A stretch of 64,000 nucleotides of DNA, taken from positions 434,001 to 498,000 of the forward strand of contig NZ_JAMXLE010000001.1 of assembly GCF_024055895.1 (NCBI RefSeq), written 5' to 3'. This DNA comes from Rhizobium sp. L1K21. GTDB taxonomy: Bacteria > Pseudomonadota > Alphaproteobacteria > Rhizobiales > Rhizobiaceae. Of the stretch, positions 30,049-38,459 are shown piece after piece. Each line of letters opens with the position of its first letter. Positions within the stretch are counted from its first letter, which is position 1. The translations under genes and the position numbers were made by a program. The notes under the pieces were generated by a model. The model did no database searches. It worked only from the letters and a program-made list of their open reading frames with translations, and was not told the origin of the DNA.

Positions 30049-30492
30049 ATGACTGATCATGTACCTTTGCCATCGCTGGAGGCGATCAAGGACCAGGCAA
30101 AACGCCTGCGCGCCCGCCTGACCCAGGAGGGCAATCCCATACCCCATTCCAAGGCTCTGGAACTGATTGCCGCACAATACGGGTTCAGAGACTGGAACAC
30201 GCTTGTCGCCAAGGTGGGAAACCGGCCACCGCTTAACCCTTGGATGCTGGGTTCTGCGGTTCGCGGCCACTATCTGGGACAGGCGTTTTGCGGCCAGGTG
30301 ATTTCGGTGAAGGCAATTTCGGCCAGACCCGGCTATTACCGCCTGGAACTGCAACTGGATGAGCCGATCGACGTTGTTACATTCGACAGCTTTTCAGCCT
30401 TTCGTCATCGGCTTGTTGCGACGATTGGAGAAGACGGGCGCACGGTCGAAAAGACGTCTGACGGGCGGCCGCATATGGAACTGGCCTGGTAG
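30049..30492 (+). CDS. Glyoxalase-related small protein
   Basis: A 147-residue protein. The N-terminal motif KDQAKRLRARLTQEG, followed by HSKALELIAAQYGFRDWNTL, is the short helical module found in a glyoxalase-related family of alpha- and gammaproteobacteria, often N-terminal to or alone without the metal-binding domain. The C-terminal half looks beta-rich. No catalytic residues can be identified, so I do not assign an activity. It is convergent with the crystallin-like gene, with a hairpin between. Confidence 0.7.
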   Translation: MTDHVPLPSLEAIKDQAKRLRARLTQEGNPIPHSKALELIAAQYGFRDWNTLVAKVGNRPPLNPWMLGSAVRGHYLGQAFCGQVISVKAISARPGYYRLELQLDEPIDVVTFDSFSAFRHRLVATIGEDGRTVEKTSDGRPHMELAW

Positions 30493-30512
30493 GCCGCCAG
30501 ATGAAACACAAG

Positions 30513-30540
30513 GTGCCGCCGCCCGGGTGGGCTGCGGCAC
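30513..30540. terminator. Intergenic hairpin between convergent genes
   Basis: GTGCCGC (30513-30519) pairs with GCGGCAC (30534-30540), with an inner GCCC/GGGC stem. There is no T-run on either side, so termination efficiency is unclear. Confidence 0.5.
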
Positions 30541-30564
30541 AGTTGGGCGTGAACGATTCCGGGA

Positions 30565-31086
30565 TCAGCGCACCAGGACCGATGAAATCGCGTTGTCGAG
30601 CGAATTCAGGTGTGAGCGCGACGTGTTGATGAGGATGCAGTCGCCGCCGAGACCCTTGTCGGTGCAGATCTTGGTTCTGGCATTGCTGACGGCAACCGAG
30701 GATATGCGGTCGTTCCAGCTGCTTCCCAGGTTGCTCATGCGGCCCTTCGGCTCGGTGCAGAAGCGTTTGCCCTGGAAGTTCGGCAGCGAAAAGAAGCAGA
30801 CTTTGCCTTCCATGGCGTTGCAGTCGGAAGCCGTCTTGCAGCGGTTGACCTTTCTGATGATTTCGCGGTCGCCGCGATCATTGCTGCCGCGGCCAGGCGT
30901 GTTGCCGCCATGCGTGCTGCTGCCGCCTCCGGGATTGTTGCCTGCGCCGGGTGTGTTGCCGCCGGGGCCTCCGGGGCCAACGGATGCCATGCCGAAGCCG
31001 CCGGCTGCGTTTGCGGTTTGAATTGTGAATGTTCCTGCGGCGAGCGTCATCAGGACTGCGGTGATGGTTTTGGTCATGCGGTTCAT
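30565..31086 (-). CDS. Secreted beta-gamma-crystallin-type protein (peptidase-inhibitor I36-like)
   Basis: A 173-residue exported protein: signal peptide (residues 1-27, ending TANA), a low-complexity Gly/Pro/Asn linker (about 28-72), then a Cys-containing beta domain with KVCFFSLPNFQGKRFC. Two copies of the calcium-binding motif (N/D)(N/D)xx(S/T)S are visible, NDRISS and DNAISS, each at the end of a Greek-key-like repeat. Such domains bind calcium or inhibit metallopeptidases in Streptomyces I36 proteins. GGAGG precedes the start at 31086. The function is not known; secretion and calcium binding are inferences. Confidence 0.75.
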   Translation of the reverse strand: MNRMTKTITAVLMTLAAGTFTIQTANAAGGFGMASVGPGGPGGNTPGAGNNPGGGSSTHGGNTPGRGSNDRGDREIIRKVNRCKTASDCNAMEGKVCFFSLPNFQGKRFCTEPKGRMSNLGSSWNDRISSVAVSNARTKICTDKGLGGDCILINTSRSHLNSLDNAISSVLVR

Positions 31087-31319
31087 TGTGTGCCTCCAAA
31101 GCGATCAAAATGGTTGGTCTGGTTTTGTCCAAGTTGGTAACAGCGGCTCTGGAAGGTCTTTCTTCCGCAGCGATTGATGTCGCCTGCCGTTGTTATTGAG
31201 GACACAATAGACGTTGATGCCCGTTGCCTCTGTTTCAGAGGTTACAGGGGGAGGCCTGATGGCTTTGGAGGAAAATCCGCGGGCGCGAGGTCAATTGGCT
31301 CCCGCAGATCGTATGAGGA

Positions 31320-32309
31320 TCAGCCGGTGATATCGACCACGCCGCAATCGCCAGCTTCGGAGGCGAAGGCCAGAAGCTTGCCGGATTTGGACCAGCTCAT
31401 GCCTGAGATTGCGCCCTTGCCGGGGCGGCGCAGCAGGATTTCCTTCTCGTCGTCGATGCGCACGAGCAGGATCATGCCGTCGATAAAGCCGATGGCTACG
31501 ACATCCTCTGAAGGGTGGAAGCAGACGGCGGTTGCCAGAATGTTGGCGCGGGTGCCAAGCTCCAGCGGCGGCTTGCCGAGCGGACCATCCTTTCCAGCAA
31601 AGGGCCAGACGATGGCAGCGGGCGCACCGGATGATGCCAGCCACTTGCCCTTGGCCGACCAGGAGAGCGACTTGATCTTGGCCGGGTAGCCGGTCATACG
31701 CATGTGGCGCGGCTCTTCGCCCGGTTTGCCATCGATCTTCCAGCCGTGGAGCGCGTTTTCCTGCATGGCGGTGACCACGAAACGGCCATCGGGCGAGAAG
31801 GTGACCTCGTTATGCGCGCCCTTCCATTCCAGATTGATCGGCGCACCTGCCGTCATCACCCAGTGCAGGGTCACGCCATTATAGCGGGCGGTGGCAATGC
31901 GCATGCCCTTTGGGGCAAAGGCCATGCCTTCAATGGTGCGCTCTTCATCAAATGTTTTTACCGTGCCATCGGCCAGGCGCACATGGGCCTGTTTGCCCAC
32001 CGCATATCCGACGGACTTCTGCGGGCCTGCGGCAATAACGGAAATCCACTTGCGCGGTGCCTCGGCCAGCGTTTCCACCGTGCCATCGGCATGAATGCGA
32101 TTGACCTTGCCGTCTTCGCCACCGGTGAGGATCGTATCGGTCGCCGTATCCTTGATGGCCGTCAACAGACCATCGTGCGCCTCGGACACTTTCTGACCCA
32201 TGTCGAGCCGATGGATTTCGCCGCTGGAGGCAGCAAAGAAAGGAACGTCACCAATGAAATGGGCTCCGGCAACGTGACCTTCGATATCAAGCGGGGCAAC
32301 TGTGGGCAT
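31320..32309 (-). CDS. WD40-repeat protein
   Basis: A 329-residue protein of WD40 beta-propeller type. Repeats recur about every 40 residues, for example DTILTGGEDGKVNRI, NEVTFSPDGRFVVTAMQENALHGWKI and KIKSLSWSAKGKWLASSG. No signal peptide is seen, so it is probably a cytoplasmic scaffold. Similar proteins in rhizobia sit next to CobW-family GTPase genes, and one occurs here about 1.2 kb away, though separated by three small genes. No partner can be named. Confidence 0.85.
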   Translation of the reverse strand: MPTVAPLDIEGHVAGAHFIGDVPFFAASSGEIHRLDMGQKVSEAHDGLLTAIKDTATDTILTGGEDGKVNRIHADGTVETLAEAPRKWISVIAAGPQKSVGYAVGKQAHVRLADGTVKTFDEERTIEGMAFAPKGMRIATARYNGVTLHWVMTAGAPINLEWKGAHNEVTFSPDGRFVVTAMQENALHGWKIDGKPGEEPRHMRMTGYPAKIKSLSWSAKGKWLASSGAPAAIVWPFAGKDGPLGKPPLELGTRANILATAVCFHPSEDVVAIGFIDGMILLVRIDDEKEILLRRPGKGAISGMSWSKSGKLLAFASEAGDCGVVDITG

Positions 32310-32565
32310 GGGAATTCTTTCAGGCTTTGATCGTCTTAGTTTGGTTGTTCAATAGACAATGTGGCCAGCGGAGGGAAGGGTGGAGTGGGGGCGACCTGGG
32401 TGGCAGTCCAGATTTTGGGGAGAGTGATATGGTTTGGTTGAAACGGATTGGGGTGGATTTGTTTCTAGATCATATGGGGTAGATTGATGTATACAGCCGT
32501 AGTTAGAGAAAATCGTTAAATTGGGCGATTTGGGCTCAATATTATAGAATATATCGCTGGAGGCA

Positions 32566-32937
32566 TCAAAGTACCCCAACGCTATCATAGATCGGAAGCG
32601 GCCAATCGCCCATGCGCCAACATGCAGGTGTCAGTAACGCTCGTGTCCGAATTTTAAATTCAAAATCAAGCTTCTCGCTGTCTGGCTTAAAATATCTGCC
32701 AATCTGTTCATGAAATGCTTCAGCATCAGCCCAGAGACCAACATTTATGAATCTCTTAGCCTCGGTATTCTCTAATTTCCATGTAATCCAAGGATATTTT
32801 TCGTGGGCTGTCGGCTCACTTAAGAACTCTCCAACCATTTTTGAGCGATCTTCAACAGGCACTGCTGTCTTCCAATAATTTTTGAATTCGTCTTCCTGAC
32901 CGAGATTTATCAGCCAGTCTACAAATATGATCTGCAT
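32566..32937 (-). CDS. Hypothetical protein, possibly dimeric alpha/beta-barrel
   Basis: A 123-residue protein I cannot place with certainty. IIFVDWLINLGQEDEFKNYW and FINVGLWADAEAFHEQIGRY suggest an antibiotic-monooxygenase/ABM-type ferredoxin-like barrel. The ATG at 32937 follows GAGGAGA at 7 bases. The region 32340-32980 is visibly AT-richer than its neighbours, with many A- and T-ending codons, which hints at recent acquisition. It lies next to a toxin-antitoxin pair on the same strand. Confidence 0.6.
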   Translation of the reverse strand: MQIIFVDWLINLGQEDEFKNYWKTAVPVEDRSKMVGEFLSEPTAHEKYPWITWKLENTEAKRFINVGLWADAEAFHEQIGRYFKPDSEKLDFEFKIRTRALLTPACWRMGDWPLPIYDSVGVL

Positions 32938-32983
32938 TTGGTTCTCCTCTGATCGCTCCACAATGTATACTTATAAACCAAAC

Positions 32984-33271
32984 TCACCCATCCGGCGGAT
33001 ATAGCTGGCTTCCGTGAAGTACGGCTTCGATGTCTACATAATAGGGCTCGGAAATGGTGTAGACCATGAAATAGGGGTATTTCGGGATCGATATTTCCCG
33101 TGTTCCGGCAACCCGTCCGGGACGTCCGAGGAAGGGGAAGTTTTCAAGCTGATAGGCGAGCAGGATGATAGCTGCCGCCACGCGCTCCGCAGCCGCTGGG
33201 TTTCGTTCCTGAATATAGTGATGGATTTTGTTAAGATCGACGCGCGCGTTGTGCGAAAACCTAACGTGCAT
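32984..33271 (-). CDS. ParE/RelE-family toxin
   Basis: A 95-residue small basic protein of the ParE-RelE superfamily, starting MHVRFSHNARVDLNKIHHYI with PAAAERVAAAII, FPFLGRPGRV and REISIPKYPYFMVYTI, all typical. ParE-type members poison DNA gyrase and RelE types cleave mRNA; the sequence leans to ParE (GRPGR...REI). The ATG at 33271 overlaps the upstream antitoxin gene by 11 bases, the standard arrangement in which the antitoxin is translated first. Confidence 0.87.
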   Translation of the reverse strand: MHVRFSHNARVDLNKIHHYIQERNPAAAERVAAAIILLAYQLENFPFLGRPGRVAGTREISIPKYPYFMVYTISEPYYVDIEAVLHGSQLYPPDG

Positions 33272-33449
33272 CGAAGCCGAATTCTTCTGCGATCTTGTCG
33301 AGGTCGTGATAAACGATATGGCCGGACCGCTTCTGGTCCAGCCGTTTTTCGATGATCTCGCGCACCCACGCATCGTGTCCTTCAACCGGTACTTCACCGG
33401 TGACGGTCGTGAGATCTTCTATGCTCAGTTGGTCTTTAACGTCGCTCAT
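33261..33449 (-). CDS. Antitoxin of the ParDE-like pair
   Basis: A 62-residue protein directly upstream of and overlapping the toxin. HDAWVREIIEKRLDQKRSG has the helix-plus-basic character of a toxin-binding tail; the C-terminus HIVYHDLDKIAEEFGF is acidic. The start at 33449 gives the usual length; a longer in-frame extension overlaps the CobW gene end and was rejected. Family name inferred from the partner, since it does not clearly match classical ParD. Confidence 0.8.
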   Translation of the reverse strand: MSDVKDQLSIEDLTTVTGEVPVEGHDAWVREIIEKRLDQKRSGHIVYHDLDKIAEEFGFDAR

Positions 33450-33498
33450 AGGTTGGACACTATCACATTCGACACGCCGAGGCGAGACTTTTGCAGCT

Positions 33499-34608
33499 TT
33501 ACGCCGCAACCGTCTCCACTTCGCAGGCCTTGAAGGTGCGCTCCAGCTTTTCCTGGTCGAGGTCGCGGCCGATGAAGACGAGGCGGGTTTCGCGTTTTTC
33601 GCCGTCTTTCCAGGGGCGCTGGTGATCACCTTCGATGATCATGTGCACGCCTTGGACGACGTAACGTTCTTCATCGCCTTCGAAGTTGATGATGCCTTTG
33701 AGGCGCAGGATGTTGGGGCCGTCGATCTGGGTGATCTTCTGGATCCAGGGGAAGAACTTGTTGGGGTCCATCGCGCCGCCACGCAGCGAGATCGACTTCA
33801 CCGTCACATCGTGGATCGCAGACGGGGCATGGTCGTGGTGATGGTGATGGCCATGATCGTGATCGTGATCATGGTGGTGGTGGCCATGATGGTGATGGTC
33901 GTGGTGATCGTGATCGCAGTCAGGACCGCAGACGTGATCGGGGTCGTCATGGTCGAGGAAGTGCGGATCGTTTTCCATCGCACGTTCCAGATTGAATGCG
34001 CCCTGATCGAGAACCTTTTTCAGGTCGATGTTGGAACGCTGCGCATTATAGATGCGGGCTGCCGGGTTGATGGCGCGCACGATATCTTCGATCTGGTGCA
34101 GCTCTTCGTGCGATACAAGGTCTGTCTTGTTGATGATGACAACGTCGGCGAAGGCAATCTGGTCTTCGGCTTCGCGGCTGTCCTTCAGGCGCAGCGGCAG
34201 GTGCTTGGCATCCACCAGCGCAATCACGGCATCCAGTTCGGTCTTGGCGCGCACATCGTCGTCCATGAAGAAGGTCTGGGCGACGGGGGCGGGGTCTGCA
34301 AGGCCGGTGGTCTCGACAATGATGGCGTCGAAGCGGCCCGGGCGGCGCATGAGGCCTTCCACGACGCGGATCAGGTCGCCGCGCACGGTGCAGCAGACGC
34401 AGCCATTGTTCATTTCGTAGATTTCTTCATCCGACTCGACGATCAGGTCGTTGTCGATGCCGATTTCGCCGAATTCGTTGACGATCACCGCATAGCGTTT
34501 GCCATGGTCTTCAGTCAGAATGCGGTTCAGAAGCGTTGTTTTGCCAGAACCGAGATAGCCTGTGAGAACAGTGACGGGAATGGGCTTTGCAGCTTGTGCT
34601 TCAGTCAT
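33499..34608 (-). CDS. CobW/COG0523-family GTPase, zinc-type metallochaperone
   Basis: A 369-residue G3E GTPase. It has the P-loop [15 protein letters not shown] (about residues 17-31), the metal-site CxCC motif in [17 protein letters not shown] for guanine binding, and a C-terminal CobW_C domain. Between the domains lies a run rich in His and Asp (about residues 225-260), typical of zinc-storage or zinc-delivery members of COG0523. Cobalt or B12 roles are less likely, as no cob genes are near. The hypothetical gene at 34601 overlaps its 5' end by 8 bases, so they share an operon. Confidence 0.9.
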   Translation of the reverse strand: MTEAQAAKPIPVTVLTGYLGSGKTTLLNRILTEDHGKRYAVIVNEFGEIGIDNDLIVESDEEIYEMNNGCVCCTVRGDLIRVVEGLMRRPGRFDAIIVETTGLADPAPVAQTFFMDDDVRAKTELDAVIALVDAKHLPLRLKDSREAEDQIAFADVVIINKTDLVSHEELHQIEDIVRAINPAARIYNAQRSNIDLKKVLDQGAFNLERAMENDPHFLDHDDPDHVCGPDCDHDHHDHHHHGHHHHDHDHDHGHHHHHDHAPSAIHDVTVKSISLRGGAMDPNKFFPWIQKITQIDGPNILRLKGIINFEGDEERYVVQGVHMIIEGDHQRPWKDGEKRETRLVFIGRDLDQEKLERTFKACEVETVAA

Positions 34609-34999
34609 CTCGATAATCCTTTGTGGGAATTTGGTCCTTATATAGGGCGGTGTTGCAGGTCGCCGCAAGGATGTCGGTGAAATTGTTCCGGGCCGATTGT
34701 GCCGTTCGGTCGCGATATTCCACGCGCAGGAATTCGCGGTAAGCTCTGTTTTCGGCGCGGCGGGCCTGCCAGGCGCGGAACGGTTTTGCGATTACCCTGC
34801 CAATATAGCGGAAGAAGCGGCGGCGTTCCTGCCGGCGAAAGGCGGCTGCATTGCGCTCCAGGCTTTGAATGTCGGATAGCTTGCCGGGCCAGACATCGAC
34901 CAGGTCCATCCGCTCGCCGCGGGTGTAGATGACAAGGCCGCTGTCGAGTTCGCCAAGTGCGGTGAATTCCAGTTCGGTATAGTGGTTGAAGTTGCGCAT
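34601..34999 (-). CDS. Hypothetical protein, first gene of the CobW operon
   Basis: A 132-residue protein I do not recognise. It opens [20 protein letters not shown] and carries a central basic helical stretch ([36 protein letters not shown]). There is no signal peptide. It overlaps the start of the CobW-family gene by 8 bases, which supports co-translation. It could be a divisome-like or RNA-binding basic protein, but no function is assigned. Confidence 0.65.
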   Translation of the reverse strand: MRNFNHYTELEFTALGELDSGLVIYTRGERMDLVDVWPGKLSDIQSLERNAAAFRRQERRRFFRYIGRVIAKPFRAWQARRAENRAYREFLRVEYRDRTAQSARNNFTDILAATCNTALYKDQIPTKDYRDD

Positions 35000-35093
35000 C
35001 GGTCTGCTCCTGTGTTTGAGACTGACCGCAGTTTATTGCTTCCCAAGAATATGATAATTGGCTTATTTGGAATGGAATTCGTGAAAATGGATC

Positions 35094-36005
35094 ATGAATA
35101 TGGATCAGCTTGCTGCGCATGAGATGAATGTGTTCTGCCGCATTGTCGACGGCGGCAGCTTTGCTGCGGCAGCTGATGACATGGGGATGACGCCGTCTGC
35201 AGTTTCAAAGCTTGTGACCCGTTTGGAAGACCGGCTGGGCGTGCGGCTTCTGGCCCGGACGACGCGTCGGCTTTCGTTGACGGCGGAGGGGGAAATCTAT
35301 CTGCAATCGGCGCGCGCCATCGTGAGCGCCATTGAGGAGGCGGAGACGGAGCTGATGGCCAGTGCCGCCGAGCCCTCCGGTCATTTAAAGATCAATACCG
35401 GCGTGGTGGTGGGGCGGCACATGCTGACGCCGATTTTGCCGGAGTTCATGGCACGCTATCCGCGGGTTTCTGTGGAGCTGAATATCGCAGACCGCCAGGT
35501 GGACCTGATTGCAGAGCAGGTTGATATTGCCATTCGCACCGGACGGCTGACGGATTCATCGCTGATTGCCCGCAAGCTGGGGGATACGACCCGCGCCATT
35601 TGCGCAAGTCCAGCCTATCTTGAGCGCCATGGTCCGCTGGAGTATCCGGGCGAACTGGTGAAGCACAATTGCATGACGGTTGCCGGCTTTTCCTATCTGC
35701 GCCGGTGGCCGTTCCTGACGCCGGAGGGGATCAATATGGTGGAGGTCAGCGGTCATTTCGACAGCGACAGCCCGGATGTGATCGTGGATATGATGCTGGC
35801 GGGGCAGGGGATCGGCAGGCTGTCGCGGCTGATTGTGGCGGATCATATTGAGAGCGGTGCGCTGGTTGAGCTTTTCCCTGACCAGCACAGAAAAGAGCCG
35901 CTTCCGGTGCACGCGATCATGCCGCCGGGCGGGAACCGCGCGCTCAAGGTACGGGCATTCCTGGATTTTCTATTCGAGCATCCGGATGTGAAACGGCATT
36001 TTTAA
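35094..36005 (+). CDS. LysR-family transcriptional regulator
   Basis: A 303-residue LTTR. The N-terminal winged helix (MNVFCRIVDGGSFAAAADDM, SAVSKLVTRLEDRLGVRLLA) and the periplasmic-binding-like effector domain are clear. The effector is unknown. A second Met two codons later (35100) is an alternative start. Its 3' end overlaps the convergent creatininase-family gene by 4 bases. Confidence 0.92.
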   Translation: MNMDQLAAHEMNVFCRIVDGGSFAAAADDMGMTPSAVSKLVTRLEDRLGVRLLARTTRRLSLTAEGEIYLQSARAIVSAIEEAETELMASAAEPSGHLKINTGVVVGRHMLTPILPEFMARYPRVSVELNIADRQVDLIAEQVDIAIRTGRLTDSSLIARKLGDTTRAICASPAYLERHGPLEYPGELVKHNCMTVAGFSYLRRWPFLTPEGINMVEVSGHFDSDSPDVIVDMMLAGQGIGRLSRLIVADHIESGALVELFPDQHRKEPLPVHAIMPPGGNRALKVRAFLDFLFEHPDVKRHF

Positions 36006-36754
36006 ATATCGAAGGCCCTGATATCAAAGCGGTCGACGTCGCTGATCAGTTCCGCGAGCCCGGCAACGGCCTTCTTGAGCATGGTCTCACCCTTTTCAGC
36101 CGTAGCGCGGCTTGCATTGCCGGCTGCACCCTGCTCGTTCAGATCAGACATTTTCCAGCCGAATGCGTGTGGGCCATAGGCGCGCAAATGTTTGAACTCC
36201 CGGATGAAGTCAGACTGGCGGGAGGCGAAGTTCTGGGCTTTCTCCATCGACACTGTTTCAGGTGCAAGCGCCAGCATGACAGATGTTTCGATGTCGCCGC
36301 CGTGAATATCGGTGGCTTTGTCTTCGGCTGAGACAACGCCCTCTGATGCGCCAAAGCGGGTCCAGCTTGTTGCCACGCACAGCATGTTGAAGCGCACGCG
36401 GGCTTCTGTGGCGACGACAGTCATCAGGGGCGAATTGCCGCCATGGGCGTTCAGCAGAATGAGTTTTCGAATGCCTTGGCTTGCCAGCTCTTCTGCGATG
36501 CCAAGCCAGCGATTGACGGCTTCATCATAGGTCAGCGTTTTCGTACCCTCGATATGGGCATGCTCGATGGAATAGGTGATCCGCTCCGTGGGAAGAAATG
36601 TCACGTCCAACTCGGGTGGAAGCACGGACTGCAATTGTTGCGCAATGCCGTCAGCGATGATGGCATCCGTCTCGAACGGCAGGTGGGGTCCGTGATATTC
36701 GTGTGCGCCCAGCGGCAAAATGGCGATTGTTTTCCTGAAAGGCGGTGCCGGCAT
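36002..36754 (-). CDS. Creatininase-family amidohydrolase
   Basis: A 250-residue zinc/manganese-type amidohydrolase. The motifs AILPLGAHEYHGPHLPFETD, NAHGGN and DIHGGDIETS carry the metal ligands. Family members include creatininase and 3-dehydro-scyllo-inosose or formamide-type hydrolases, so the substrate remains open. The gene is convergent with the LysR gene and divergent from the MarR gene, with a 76-base spacer. Confidence 0.9.
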   Translation of the reverse strand: MPAPPFRKTIAILPLGAHEYHGPHLPFETDAIIADGIAQQLQSVLPPELDVTFLPTERITYSIEHAHIEGTKTLTYDEAVNRWLGIAEELASQGIRKLILLNAHGGNSPLMTVVATEARVRFNMLCVATSWTRFGASEGVVSAEDKATDIHGGDIETSVMLALAPETVSMEKAQNFASRQSDFIREFKHLRAYGPHAFGWKMSDLNEQGAAGNASRATAEKGETMLKKAVAGLAELISDVDRFDIRAFDI

Positions 36755-36830
36755 TTGATTTCTTTACTCGAATTTGACCAAGTCCGGCTTAGGCTTACAA
36801 TTCACGGGCTGAAATTGAAAGGGTCGGGCG

Positions 36831-37334
36831 ATGGCCAAGAAGGACGGCAAGAAAAACAAGGACAAGAAAAAGGACAAGGTCGAAGGCGAGGTGGCGGCCT
36901 CGTCTGCAACGGTGGATGCGTCGGAGGCGATTATCCAGGTGTCGCGCAGTCTGCGCACGCTGATTTCGCGCGAGTTGAGCGGTATTGGCCTTTATGCAGG
37001 CCAGGAGGGTGTGATCCTGAGCCTTGCGGAAACCGATGGTCTGACCGCGGGCACCATTGCAGACCGTGTGGGGGTGAAACCACCGACCATGACGCGGACG
37101 ATCGTCCGCATGGAGGCGCAAGGCTTTGTCGAGCGGCGCGATGGCGACGATGGCCGTCTGACAACCGTCTGGCTGACGGAGGCGGGACGGCAGACGGTCG
37201 CGCGCATCAACGAGGTGCGAGATCAGGTTCAAAACAGTGCCATGGCGGGCCTTTCAGAAAAACAGCAGCGCAACCTCGCAAAATACCTGAAGGCTGTGGA
37301 CGCCAATCTGCTGGCTGCACTCGGTGGTTGCTAA
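36831..37334 (+). CDS. MarR-family transcriptional regulator
   Basis: A 167-residue winged-helix regulator. The first 17 residues are an unusual Lys-rich tail (KKDGKKNKDKKKDKVEGE), followed by the MarR core with TAGTIADRVGVKPPTMTRTI as recognition helix and RRDGDDGRLTTVWLTEAG as wing. The basic tail may add DNA contacts. It is followed by a LacI gene after 92 bases, with no evidence for a shared operon. Confidence 0.92.
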   Translation: MAKKDGKKNKDKKKDKVEGEVAASSATVDASEAIIQVSRSLRTLISRELSGIGLYAGQEGVILSLAETDGLTAGTIADRVGVKPPTMTRTIVRMEAQGFVERRDGDDGRLTTVWLTEAGRQTVARINEVRDQVQNSAMAGLSEKQQRNLAKYLKAVDANLLAALGGC

Positions 37335-37426
37335 AGCGATTAAAGCCGTTTATTTAAACATTTTAATTCAGTTCGTATTCGGTTCCGGTCGCTGAAGGTT
37401 GTTTTTGCCGATCCCAGGGAGGGTGA

Positions 37427-38443
37427 ATGGCTCAAAAGATCAAGCTTTCAACGATTGCGGAATCGCTTGGCGTTTCCACGGCAACCGTTTCTTTGGCGCT
37501 TCGTGACAGCCCGCTTGTGGCCGAGGCGACGCGGGAGAAGATCAAGGCGCAATCGCGCGCGCTGGGCTATATCTACAACCGCCGTGCGGCCAGTCTGCGC
37601 ACATCCCGGTCGGGCATCATCGGCTTGATCGTGCATGATATTCAAAACCCGTTTTATGCTGAAATTTTAAAAGCGATTGAAAGCGAGTTGGACCGCTCGA
37701 GCCACACATTCATTCTGTCCAACCATTATGACTCGGTGGAAAAGCAGCGGACCTTTATCGAAACGCTGCTGCAGCTGGGCGGCGATGGCATTATCATGTC
37801 ACCGGCAATTGGGTCGCCGCCGGAAGATCTGCAGCTTGCCGAAGACAACGGCATGCCGGTGATCCTGGTTGCGCGTACCATGGACAGTCTGGATCTACCG
37901 ACCTATCGCGGAGACGACGGTTACGGCATTGCGCTGGCGACCAACCACCTGATCGGCCTCGGCCACAAGAGCATTGCGATGGTGGGTGGAACCGACCAGA
38001 CATCGACGGGCCGTGATCGCTATCAGGGCTATGTCGATGCGCTGAAGAAGGCGAATATTCCCGTTGATCCGAAATTGCGTCTTGCGGGACCCCGCACCAA
38101 GCAGGCTGGTTTTGAGGCTGCGGTGCATTTCCTGTCACTGCCGCAGAAGCCGACTGCGGCGGTCTGCTGGAACGATCTCGTGGCCATCGGCTTCATGAGC
38201 GGGCTGGCGCGCGCCGGTCTGGTGCCGGGCAAGGATATTTCGGTCACCGGCTATGACGATCTGGAGGAGGCCTCCATCGCTACGCCGTCGCTGACCACGG
38301 TGTGGAACGGGCAGGCGGAGGTCGGCAGGCTTGCGGCGCGGGCGCTTCTGGATAAACTGTCGGGTAGCCATGAACCGGATGGTTTGCATCTGATCAAGCC
38401 GGAGATGCGCATCCGCCAATCGACAGCGCGCCTGCTGCGTTAA
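37427..38443 (+). CDS. LacI-family transcriptional regulator
   Basis: A 338-residue regulator with an N-terminal HTH (KLSTIAESLGVSTATVSLAL) and a periplasmic-binding-like sugar-sensing domain (GIIGLIVHDIQNPFYAEILK). The GGAGGGTGA ribosome-binding site precedes the ATG. It is followed after 16 bases by a 2-hydroxyacid dehydrogenase gene, implying an operon in which the ligand may be a sugar or sugar acid. Confidence 0.94.
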   Translation: MAQKIKLSTIAESLGVSTATVSLALRDSPLVAEATREKIKAQSRALGYIYNRRAASLRTSRSGIIGLIVHDIQNPFYAEILKAIESELDRSSHTFILSNHYDSVEKQRTFIETLLQLGGDGIIMSPAIGSPPEDLQLAEDNGMPVILVARTMDSLDLPTYRGDDGYGIALATNHLIGLGHKSIAMVGGTDQTSTGRDRYQGYVDALKKANIPVDPKLRLAGPRTKQAGFEAAVHFLSLPQKPTAAVCWNDLVAIGFMSGLARAGLVPGKDISVTGYDDLEEASIATPSLTTVWNGQAEVGRLAARALLDKLSGSHEPDGLHLIKPEMRIRQSTARLLR

Positions 38444-38459
38444 ACAATCGGAATTCGCA

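Noticed and set aside
33830-33925. Short tandem-like repeats of CATGATCGTG type that could look like a microsatellite or CRISPR array
   Set aside because: They encode the His/Asp-rich stretch of the CobW-family protein in frame and have no spacers.
33352-34680. 442-codon plus-strand frame with Val/Met/Asp-rich sequence opposite the CobW gene
   Set aside because: It is the mirror of the His/Asp-rich coding region; the repeats reflect His codons, not a real protein.
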